Positions 49,746 through 59,235 of a stretch of 64,000 bases of DNA are shown one piece after another. The position numbers were made by a program, and so were the translations under genes. Source of the DNA: Atherinomorus stipes (lineage: Eukaryota; Chordata; Actinopteri; Atheriniformes; Atherinidae). Location: positions 20,645 through 84,644 of the forward strand of contig JALJCO010003490.1 in assembly GCA_023101725.1 (NCBI GenBank), given 5' to 3'. Every line of letters begins with the position of its first letter. Position 1 is the first letter of the stretch. The notes under the pieces were generated by a model, which worked only from the letters and a program-made list of their open reading frames with translations, was not told where the DNA came from and searched no databases.

Positions 49746-49841
49746 GTTTGGGGCTCAGACACTATACCAAAGCTACAAAAAGTTGGGCCTCTGTTGCTTT
49801 TTGCAGCCGAGGAGACGCGGTGTGACTTGCAACACTCAGGC
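49746..49841 (+). repeat. Internal direct repeat, unit 2
   Basis: Second copy of the 49,362-49,455 unit, same orientation, about 290 bp further on. Confidence 0.85.
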
Positions 49842-50604
49842 TAAACATTCCAATTGGTTGTCAGGTTTTTACAGCCGAAACGTGTCATAGCCAATTTGCA
49901 TAAAGTTAAACTATTTTTAACTTTGTTTAAACGCTCTAATCGCTCAACTTTTGTAGCTCGTCACTTCTGTCGCTTTATTCGCTTGTCGCTCCTGTCCATT
50001 GAAAGTGAATGACTTCCGGCGATTTTACAGCTTTAGTCGCTCTTGGTCTGAACGCACAGTAAGACAAGCCAAAACCAACCAAAACCCCACAGATATACAT
50101 GCTACAGTTATGTTGTATGTAAATATTGTTTATCCCCTATTAGCACTCAGTTTGGTCATCACAGTTGTGCATAAATGTATTTTGAGTTGTATTCTGTTGC
50201 AGAAAAGTTATTTAAACAGTGTTCTGTAGCCTTGACATGACAATAAAAACTAGCAGGCATATGTCATTATGGTTATTTCCTACTTATGTTTTTCAGGTTT
50301 AGAGCCTTTGACTTTCTTAAAATGTAAGCAACATCCCCTACACTAAAGGATAACTTTCTATTTTTTTAACTTGGACCTTATTTCTAGGAGTTTATATGTG
50401 CACTAACTCCCCAATAACATTTCTGTATCACTGACTCCTACATGAGATATTTAGATTTGTTTGCGATCAGCGTATGTACATATAATGGGAGGAAGCGGAG
50501 CAGCCAGAGCGGGCCTCTGTCTAAGTCATTATCTGCCACAAAACTCCTTTAACTTCATCAATACTTACTAATGAATGAACAAACGAATGAGTACCACTGA
50601 ACTG

Positions 50605-50612
50605 TGACGTCA
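50605..50612. promoter_or_regulatory. CRE (TGACGTCA) in the left arm of foldback copy 2
   Basis: Consensus CRE/ATF palindrome about 195 bases upstream of the P2X7-like start codon. The same octamer is preserved in the mirror arm at 51,897-51,904. Confidence 0.5.
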
Positions 50613-50974
50613 GGTTTTGCTCTTCGTTTGTTATTGGGGTTGTTCAACACACTGGCCGTGCGCGCCCCCTTGATGCACGTTGCCGTGGTACAGCTGAGAG
50701 CCAGAAGTAGCTTACCCGATGGAAAACAACAAATCCAGCACAACTCATCACTCCTGCTCTGTGACGGTCGGCTAACCGGATTACTATTGATACTAGTTTT
50801 GAGCAACATGGCAGAATATCTCTCCGATTTTGAAGACGATAACGACTTTGAATATGATGGACGTCTCTATCATTTTGAGCCATAGAACAGATGAGGAGCT
50901 CACTGAAAGGATGCGGAAGCAGAGAGAAGAACAGCTGGCCAGAGAGCAAGACACCGCTGCACGTGGGCGAACAG

Positions 50975-50982
50975 ATGATACC
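50975..50982. repeat. 8-bp target-site duplication (left) of the nested hAT element
   Basis: ATGATACC, identical to 51,492-51,499. Confidence 0.9.
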
Positions 50983-51491
50983 TAGGGATGTTATGCTCGA
51001 GCTCGTCTGCTCGACTCCACCTCGATCTTATGAACCGGAAGTCTCGCTACCGCTGCTTTGGTGGAAGTGTCAGCATGCCAAAAGCCATGTGACCACACTA
51101 ACCGAGGCCTCGTTACGTCATCCGCGAGTGTCAAGCTGAAATCTTGAAGAGACTGGGTTTATTAATCTGTCAGTGTTTAATACAGGTTCCAATCGCTTGG
51201 GAATTTGTTGAAAAATACGTAATTTATCACAGAGGATCATTCCAAGATATTAACCACAAAGGAAACACTAACAGAAGGTTGATAACGTATCTTTTATTAT
51301 ACACTGTGTCAGAGACAAAACAGCTCCAGGCAGCGCTTCCCTCAGCTGCAGTACACATCCACGGCCAGCAAATGGAGCTCATGCTCACGGTCTCAAATGT
51401 CTCGAGACTTCGTGTCACTCTTGGCAGCTGTGTCAAAATTTGGGGGGGAAAAATGTCTGTGTCTCATGAAGCTTCGTATTCACCATCCCTA
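50983..51491. mobile_element. Nested hAT-type MITE, 509 bp
   Basis: Begins TAGGGATG and ends CATCCCTA, flanked by the perfect 8-bp duplication ATGATACC: the structure of a hAT insertion. Subterminal sequence is only loosely inverted. It lies inside the P2X7-like coding region and interrupts it. The frame at 51,144-51,575 is not a real gene: it starts in the MITE and runs out of phase into the pseudogene. A similar segment, CTTATGAATCTGAAGT and neighbours, occurs at about 62,325-62,380. Confidence 0.9.
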
Positions 51492-51499
51492 ATGATACC
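51492..51499. repeat. 8-bp target-site duplication (right) of the nested hAT element
   Basis: ATGATACC, pairing with 50,975-50,982. Confidence 0.9.
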
Positions 51500-51896
51500 T
51501 GGTGGTGTGCGTGTGGACGATGCTCAGTTATGCCAACAGAGGAGGAACGCCTTTGTTGCTCAGATTGGGATTTGAGACCAGGAGATACGTGTCTGGATGT
51601 TTCCAGGATGTCTCACGATAGGGGATTTATCTACTCTGATCAACTGGACTGTGGTAGAGACTTTTTTTTCGTATCCACAAAATAAACTGGAAGACCCAGC
51701 CAAGGCCTGCAGGACTGAACGGGCAACTTTCCATTGAGCAAGTAAATACACGTCTAAACGTGACGAGTTGTGCTGGGTTTTTTGTTGTCCGTCCGGTAAG
51801 TTACTTCCAGCTCTCAGCTGTACCACGGTAACGTGCGTCAAGGGGGCGCGCGCAGCCAGTAGTGTGTTGAACAACCCCAATAAAACGAGCAAAACC

Positions 51897-51904
51897 TGAC
51901 GTCA
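51897..51904. promoter_or_regulatory. CRE (TGACGTCA) in the right arm of foldback copy 2
   Basis: Mirror image of the site at 50,605-50,612. Confidence 0.45.
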
Positions 51905-52120
51905 GTTCAGTGGTACTCGTTCATTTGTTTATTCATTAGTAAGTATTGATGAAATTAAAGGAGTTTTGTGGTAGATAATGGCTTATATAGAGGCCCGCTC
52001 TGGCTGCCCCGCTCCCTCCCATTATATGGACGCGAAAAAATCTAATTGTCTCATGTAGGAGTCAGAGTAATACAGAAATGTTACTGCACATATAAACTCC
52101 TAGAAATAAGGTCCAGGTTG

Positions 52121-52156
<36 letters not shown>
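52121..52156. repeat. Poly-A tract, 36 bases, near the right end of foldback copy 2
   Basis: Expansion of the A/T-run that family B carries just inside each terminus; the left arm has only a T7. Confidence 0.9.
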
Positions 52157-52158
<2 letters not shown>

Positions 52159-52169
52159 TATCCTTTATA

Positions 52170-53060
52170 GGCATATGCCACCCCTGGGTGAAATTAAGCC
52201 TCCCCCCCGCAGTCCTCTGAGTGAACAAGTGGGCATTAGTGTTTTCTAACTGACCCAGTCATTCTCTAAATCTGGCAGCACTGACTTTAGCTTAACATAG
52301 TTGCTGTAATCTGGTGAATCCAACTAGCATGACTTGGCAAAAGTGAACTAATTAACTCAAGATTTTTTCCAGTTATGTTTCGTGACCCGCACATTCTGAT
52401 CTAGTACAAACGAGAAGCCGATTTCACATCAAAGGACTAACTTGGCGGCATTCAATAGGGGAACGCTTTAAAGGTGGAGACGGTGATGGGGTGACGGTCA
52501 TGCTGCAGAAGTACAGGCCAATCACAGGTGAAGCACTACAGGTAGTAGCAAAGGCAGCACGCATGCGCTGTCATGGTTTTCTTTAAGTAGTTGACCCACA
52601 TACAATGAGCTCCAAGAAAGAAAAGTTTATATAGTTTGTGATCCAGGGAAACTTCTGGGCTAGGAGGTGGCTCTTCTGCGGAGAGAAAGATGGGTGAATG
52701 GAAGGTAGGTAGATGAGAAAATCCAGAGGGATGGTTTCCTTACTGTGATGAAGATGATATGGGCCTGGGTGGTGATGAGGGATTCCGGGTGAGGGCTCTG
52801 AGGTCCAGGAGGGAATAGGAGTAGCCTGTTTTAGGGTGGGCAGGTTTTGTGGTGGTGAGTCACAGGAGCCAAAATGGTTGCCAGCATGAAAGGGAATAAT
52901 GAGGAATGGCGGTTCTCAGGAGTTGAATGAAGATGGTAAGGTCCAGTCTGGTAGGCTTCTAAGGGAAACACAGGGAGTCAAAAAGGGCAAAGACAACAGG
53001 GATCTCAGTGGTCCGTGTACATTCAGGCAGTTGGTTTTTTCATTTGAAATGAAAAATCAA
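52170..53060. other. Non-coding stretch, no gene seen
   Basis: Contains the shared 21-base TTTAAAGG terminus at 52,465-52,485. From about 52,660 it becomes G/A-rich and grades into the purine tract. No exon found. Confidence 0.35.
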
Positions 53061-53557
53061 AAATGGAAAAACTGCTTGTTTTCTCTTTTTTTTTTTTTAT
53101 TAATAAAAAAGAAAAAGTGGATGAGGGGCCATTATCCGAATTCAGAGTTTGTGCACAAAAAGGAAAATGGGAAAATCGGAAAACAGATGGTAAGATTTAA
53201 TATTGTATTTTTTATCATGGGGAGCGGGGCGATCTCTAATATATGTAATATCTGTTTGATATAATTAAAAAAATATAAAAATTTATTTTTGATTTTTTTT
53301 AATTGGTAGAAGAAGGAGGAAAAAAAAAAACTAATTAAAAATTGTTTATTTTTTATTATTATTATTAGATAATAGTATTAACAATATGAATTACCTATGC
53401 CGCTATAGGTTGAGGATAAAGAAGTAATAAAAATAGAGAAAGATAAGAGGGGTGATCCTCAATAAAAGAAAAAAGAAGTGGGGGAAATGGGAAGGAGGGG
53501 AAAAAGGAGTGGAAAAAGGGAAGGAAAAGGGAATAAAGAAAAAAGAAAAAAAAGAGA

Positions 53558-53588
<31 letters not shown>

Positions 53589-56500
53589 GAGGGAAAAGAA
53601 GGAAAAAGAAAAGTGTAAGGGAATTGTAGGAGAGAGGGGAGAAGAGAGAAGGAAAAGAAAAGTGGAGAGTGACAAAATCTAAAGAAATAGGAAACGGGAA
53701 CTGCGAGGGGGGGGTGGGCGGACCTCCCCCCCTCCCCTCTCCTCTAATAAAAAAAATAGCAAAAATAAAAAAATAATGTAATCAAACAAGCCAGGCAGAG
53801 GGAGTGAGCTTAAATAAAAAAAAAAAAAAAAAAAAAAATTAAATAAAAAATAATTAAAAAATAATTATAAATTACATCTAATTGAATCAAAAGGAAACAA
53901 AATTTCTTATATTCGAGGGTGGTCATCAATTAAGAATAGGAGGGGGGGGGGGGGGGGGATAAATAAACTTAATAATGATGAGATCTTCATCCACATCATC
54001 TAAATCAAAATCAAAATCAGAAAAAAGAAGATAAGAAGCTAACAAAGAATAAAAAAAAGCAATGAACAGAAGGAAAATAAAAAAAATCGAAAAAAGAAAT
54101 AAAAACATAATTAAAATAATGAAAATTAAAAATGTTAATTCATAAATATACGAAAAAACAGAAGACTATTCCCATCATCCTCTCTCCAACTAAGAGGCAG
54201 GAGGGGGGGGGGCCGGGCCAGGCCCGAAGTGAGTGGATCTGGAGAAGAAGAAGAAAAAAAAAAAAAAAAAACTAAAAAAAGAAAAAATAAGAAAAAGTGG
54301 CGAAATAGAAAATAAAAAAAGAAAACTTAAGGTCAAAATACTTAACAATAACCTTCTGCTTCGGCCAAGGGGTCAAGAGGGCAAAAAACAAAAGAAATAA
54401 AAAGAAAAATTAAAAATGAAAAAAGGAAGAAAAAAATGAAAAAAATAAAAGAAAATAAAATCTTAATATTAATAAAAAAAAAAAAAAAAAAGGTTGAGAA
54501 GAAGAGGACGGCGGCTGAAGAGAGGAGAAGAGAGAAGAAAAAGCAAAAAAAAGATAAAAAATAAAAAAAAATGCCAGACTGAAGGAGGAGAAACTAGAAA
54601 AGATAAAATTATAAAAAAATAAAAAAAAATAAATAAAAAAAAATAAAGATATAAAGGGAGGGGCGAGGGGGGAGAGCTGAGATGGAGGGATGAAAAGGAG
54701 TAGAATAAAAAAAAAAAATAAAAATAAAAAAAAAAAAGAAAAGATAAAAAATTAAGACATATATCCACATTTCACCCAAATTTCAAAAGACAGCGGAAAT
54801 AAAAGACGGACAAAAAACTAAAAACAAGAAATTTAGAGCTGAAAAAGAGGAATAGAAAGAAGGCTAGAAAAAACGGAAAGATGGGGAAAAATGAAAACCT
54901 ACGCCCCCCCCCCCCGCCCCCCCCCCCCTAACTCAGAAATTGAAATGAATGAAAAAAAAAAAAAAGAGAAAAAAAAAAAAAGAAATAATAAACAAAAGAT
55001 AAAGGAAAAAATAAAATAGTAAAAAGAAAAAAAAAATAAAAAAAAAAATTTCAAATAAATAAATAAAAGTTAGATAAATTAGGAGAGTGCGGATGGGTGG
55101 CAAATAAGAATGGGAATTATATAATAAAAGTATTAGTAAGGAAACGGGGGGGAAGGAGGAGAGGAAAAAGGGGGAGAAAGAAAAAGAAACCCAGAAAACA
55201 CAAGGGAAAGGGATCCTAAGATGTGATTATTTATATAGATTGTTCTCATATTTCAATCATGCTCCATTTCATCCAAACTTCCCGCAATAAAAAAATAAAT
55301 AAAAATTATAAAAATTACAATTTCTTATCTTCAATATTGTAATTTATAGTTCAATAAATTTAAAACTTTATTCACAATTAAAAAAATCTTAAAATGCCTT
55401 TCAACATGAAACTCATAAAATCAAGAAGCCAGCTTTCCAAATCTAAACCATCTATACCTTTCAAAACTAAGATATTACATGTCCATCAACGATAAACCTT
55501 GATGAAGAATCACTATCAAAGAAGGGTCAAGGGGAAAGAAGGAGTGCTGTTGTGAAAATAAAAAGTTCCGGGGAAAAAGGAAAAGAGAAGAGAAGAGAGA
55601 AAAAAAAAAAAAGGAAAAAAGAAAAAAAAAAAAATAGAAATAAAAATAATAACCATATCAATAAATAATAAAAATAAAAAAACTAAAAACAATAGAAAAG
55701 AAAAAAAAAAACAAAAGTAGAGAGAAAAAAAAAATGGGTGGAAAAAACAAAAAAAAAAAAGAAATAAGAGAAAATATCGTTTAATTTATTTTGTTTCAAA
55801 ATAAAATTAAATAGAGCGATATAAAAGATAAAGCAAAAAAAAAAAAAAAAAAAAAAAGAAAAAAAAAATTGAAAATGAAAAATTAAAAAACAAATTTTAA
55901 TTAAATGAAAACATAAGAAGAAAGGGACGGTCACATAAAGGAAACAATCGATAAATAATGAGGGCCAGCCCAATGAAATAATCAGGAGAAGATGATGAGC
56001 ACAGCAGTGCAGGACACTGGGAAAACCCCTCAAGAAAGGGGCCTCTGGAAGAACAAGAAGAACCCTAGAAAAAAGACAAAATGCTCAAGAAATCAAATCC
56101 AAGAGGGATGCCAATGGAAACTAAAAATAGAATAATTATTAATCGAATCATTGAGTTGAGGAGAAGAATAATCCATAAAAATAATTAGAACAATAAATCA
56201 AATCAAATCAACCAAAATCCAAAACCAAAAACAAAGTCATTTACGAAAAACCAAAAAACAAATGTATCACTAGATAAATAAAGCAATTAAAATACAGGAA
56301 TGCTAAAAAAAAAGAAAAAATGTCACTAACAAAAAAGAAAAAAAAGGGCAAAAGAAAACAAGAAACAAAAAATATTATAAGAAAAAAAAAAAAAAAAATA
56401 AAAAAAAAGAGAAGGGGAGAGAAAAAAAATAAAAGAAAAAGGAAAGGAGGGAAAGATTGAAAGGAGGGGGAGAGGGGGAGAAAGGGAAAAAAAGGCGAAG

Positions 56501-56945
56501 GATAAAAGAAAAAAAGAACAAAGACAAATTATATAAATACCACCACAGAGGATGATGTTTGAATATTGTTAATTGATGTAGGAAAAGAAAAAATTAAGTG
56601 GTCACAAAAAACAATGACGAACCAAAAAAAATCCAAATTTGAAGATACAACTATAATCGAATAGCTTATTATGAAGAGTGCTTGGAGGAGGGCTCTCTGG
56701 AGGTTCTGTGAGTGGTGAGATATATTGAGAAAAAGAAAAAAATGGAAATAAAAATTTTTTTTTCTATATATATTTTTTTTTTTTCTCTGTGGTGATTGAT
56801 TTGGCAGGGGTAAGAATAACTATAGGAAAGGAGAGTGAAAGTTGGAAGAAGTTGAGGAAAGAAGGAAAAAAATAAATAAAAAGAAAATTAAAAAAAATAA
56901 AAATTAAAAACATAAATCAAAAAAAAAAAAAATAAATATCCACAA
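53060..56945. repeat. Extended A/G-rich low-complexity tract, 3.9 kb
   Basis: Overwhelmingly A on the plus strand with G-rich patches, many A-runs of 8-23 bases, and G or C runs (for example G near 53,941-53,958 and C-runs at 54,904-54,928). Pyrimidines are scarce except in short islands. No periodic unit is obvious. Frames called on either strand (53,403-53,675, 54,469-54,768, 55,683-56,033 and others) simply reflect lysine- or phenylalanine-coding homopolymers and are not genes. The sequence itself may be of low accuracy. Confidence 0.85.
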
Positions 56946-57039
56946 TCCCTGTATGTGTCAATCTTGGACAGATATGATGCTTACAGAGCAGATAATGAAG
57001 GCATGGTACCTGAGCACTGACCTTCACAACCAGCAGTTA

Positions 57040-57605
57040 TCACAATACACAACACAATAATCACAAACAACTTCACTTTTAAAAGTTTAACACCTCTTTT
57101 ATTAATAGTAAAGCAAAATGATTATCAATCAATCATACTTCAGTTAATACATTCTATTGTTTAATTCTACCATGCTGTATAAAAATGCTAGTAACGATAC
57201 AATAAAGGCAAGGAATTATTAAGCATAACAGCAGGGTGCAGAGAAAGCATTAAAAGCACATTGAAAACAAACTTCAAAAATACATAAAATGAATCAAATA
57301 AAGACAGAAAAAGCTAAAACAAAATATAGCAAAATGCATAAATAAAAATGACACTGTAACATAGTTCAGCAATTGTTTTGATAAAACAGCAAATTGAAAA
57401 GTTTTTAACCTTGATTTGAAGCAGTTTCAGCAGCCCTAAAATTTTCTTGCAGTTTTTTCCTCATGTGAGGAGCATAAAAACTGAACATTGCCGCTCCATG
57501 TTTAGTTCTGTCTCTGGGGACAGAAACCTGACCCGGATGTCCGAAGGGATCTGGCTGGTCTGTAACAAACCAGAAGATGCTGAACGTATTCAAATTGTAG
57601 AATCA
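57040..57605 (-). pseudogene. Non-LTR retrotransposon C-terminus and 3' UTR remnant
   Basis: On the minus strand the frame ending at 57,405 reads KHGAAMFSFYAPHMRKKLQE then FRAAET. Shifting one base gives KSRLKTFQFAV, recalling the C-terminal end of LINE ORF2 proteins of the L2/Rex type, which finish with a 'lWNsLP..fKsrLKtfLF' pattern. It is frameshifted, lacks any reverse-transcriptase domain, and is followed by AT-rich sequence down to about 57,040. Assignment rests on this short pattern only. Confidence 0.45.
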
Positions 57606-59106
57606 GACATCTATGTTTAGGTTTATGCTCAGGTAAGACATGTCCAGGAGATAAAAGCTTATCTCATTAAAAACATGACTTCAAATAACAAACACAACTG
57701 TTTGTTATTGTACCTGACTCAACTCGCAGAGTCAGTTATTTCTTATTCATATGCAAACCAAGCCTGACAATGTAACATAGCCATTATTTATATTTTGATA
57801 AGACTCTTTGACACTGCATGGCCAGTCGTAAGAGTGTGGAAAATTCATGATGGCAGTTTTTATATTGTTGCAAATGTGAATACAAAGAGCAGATGTGCAG
57901 TGATTGTGCTGTGTTTTCATACAGTCTGAGATTAACTGTAGTAAATAAGCTGTAGAAATAAGTATGGCAAATGATATTGCTACATATGAAGAGCAAAGTG
58001 TAAAGAAAAACTAATTTAAATCTAAAACACACAAAAAGCTCTTTGATCATTTTCATAAAACTGTTTAAAGAAGTGATCAAAGCAATGGCTTAGAAAATTC
58101 AATGATTCTTGGCACCAAATCTTATGAAGTTGGAAAGCCTGTTTGTTTCATTTTTTAAATGGAGTTACATTTGTAAAGAAAATAAAGTTGTTTACCCTTA
58201 ATAGCAACAAGTCTTTACCTAAACCTATCTCAGTAGTTTTAATGTGCAAATTAAACTAAACAGCTGAAAGTGAGTCAAAACAAAAGCAACCAATGGTGAC
58301 AAGGATTAAAAATAAATAAATAAAAAAATGGCTGTCTGAAAGTGATCTTGACTTTCTACGATATGTGCCTCTCTTTCATTTTCCTCCAGCCACCTAATGA
58401 ATGAACCTTATCACATGTTTAAAAATCAACGTGCTAAGATGATGTAGGTGGTGTTTGCTAAAAATGTCTTCTTATCAAAGCAACACCAAAGACACCTTTT
58501 GTATCTCTCAAACACAGGTTCTTCAAAAATGAAAAAAAAAAGCTGCATGTAATGCTCTCAGAGTGAAAAGAGTTGTTTTGAAAAGGTTGTGTGGTGGTTT
58601 ACTTCATCTGAAAAATAAAACCCAGGTTGATGGTTTGGGTATGGCAGTGTAATGCAGAGATCTGGCCAGTGAGAGGGTGAGAATTACAGGGAACTTTGAG
58701 GGAGAAACATCAGAGTAGTTCTGCTACAATCACAGCTTGAAAGCATTCAGCAGTAAAAGAACTGTAATGGTATTCCTTTTATCTGCCTTTAGTAACAGAC
58801 CACGCTGTTTTTTTGACTGCTAATGCTTGGCGCAGCACAGGGGGAATGCTGAGAGATTTGGCAGGAGATGCAAGATTCAACACTGATGTGACTTCAGGAC
58901 TGAGCACTACTAACTACTAATCTTCAAAAACGTCAATGTTACAATGATCGGTTCTGTGTTCTTAATACACAACCTCTCTGTGATCCTATGATTGAATATA
59001 AATATTGTTATTATTAAAGAAATTCATTTGGTTATAGGGTGGTGCTGCTATTAACTCACTGTTGACTGTGGGAACAAGCATTGGTATGTGTGCTCTTCGT
59101 GTAAGG
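57606..59106. other. Non-coding stretch, no gene seen
   Basis: AT-rich, single-copy-looking. No repeat family or exon recognised. Confidence 0.35.
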
Positions 59107-59235
59107 CAGGGATGTCGAACTCTGCTCCTTGAGGGCAACTATACTGCAGGTTTTTGTTGTTTTCCTGCTCCAACTCACTTGATTTAAATCAAATTGATCC
59201 AGCAGCTTGTCAAGTTCTGCACAATGAGCCATTAA

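Larger units (their letters stand above)
48829..50060. mobile_element. DNA element with perfect 39-bp terminal inverted repeats, 1.23 kb
   Basis: Bases 48,829-48,867 are the exact reverse complement of 50,022-50,060 (starting ACTGTGCGTTCAGACCAAGA). Further GTCGCT/AGCGAC words are clustered near both ends. The interior contains a direct repeat of about 95 bp (49,362-49,455 and 49,746-49,841). No transposase is recognisable. Possible flanking 8-mers AAGACAGG (48,817-48,824) and AAGACAAG (50,061-50,068) differ at one base, but four bases separate the left one from the terminus, so the target duplication is unproven. Confidence 0.8.
50808..51685 (+). pseudogene. P2X7 intracellular (ballast) domain-like gene, transposon-carried and broken
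   Basis: The frame from ATG 50,808 opens with an acidic stretch and DFEYDGRLYHFEP. After a frame change at about 50,883 it continues TDEELTERMRKQREEQ. Beyond the hAT insertion at 50,983-51,491 it resumes with WWCACGRC and MPTEEERLCC, stopping at 51,683-51,685. This order (acidic YDGRxxxFEP, charged helix, WWCxCGxC, MPTEEExLCC) is that of the cysteine-rich Zn-binding cytoplasmic tail of P2X7 purinoceptors and of the many fish proteins consisting only of that tail. About 120 codons survive with no channel domain and no intron. Two lesions are visible: a 2-base loss (or 1-base gain) near 50,883 and the insertion. The two coding parts join in phase across the insertion's target duplication, so the insertion came later than the coding sequence. 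Confidence 0.75.
50344..52169. mobile_element. Foldback element family B, copy 2, carrying a P2X7-tail-like gene
   Basis: Arms of about 410 bp, 50,344-50,752 and 51,760-52,169, are inverted copies of each other down to the inner words CAGCACAACTC / GAGTTGTGCTG. Outer ends read TAAAGGATAAC and (reverse complement) TATAAAGGATAAG, followed by a T/A-run and TTGGACCTTATTTCTAGGAG. Copy 3 at 60.8 kb has the same ends next to intact TTAA, so family B probably targets TTAA. The roughly 1.0-kb interior is a P2X7-ballast-like pseudogene plus a nested hAT insertion. No transposase is present, so mobilisation would have to be in trans. Confidence 0.85.

Noticed and set aside
50604..50807. Upstream extension of the P2X7-like frame to a GTG-type start
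   Set aside because: The upstream part lies in the foldback arm and uses a non-ATG start; the ATG at 50,808 begins at the conserved acidic segment.
51144..51575. 143-codon frame inside the foldback element
   Set aside because: Begins in the nested hAT insertion and runs into the P2X7-like segment in another phase; no domain of its own.
53403..56033. Several frames over 60 codons on both strands
   Set aside because: Homopolymer products (poly-Lys or poly-Phe) of the A/G-rich tract.
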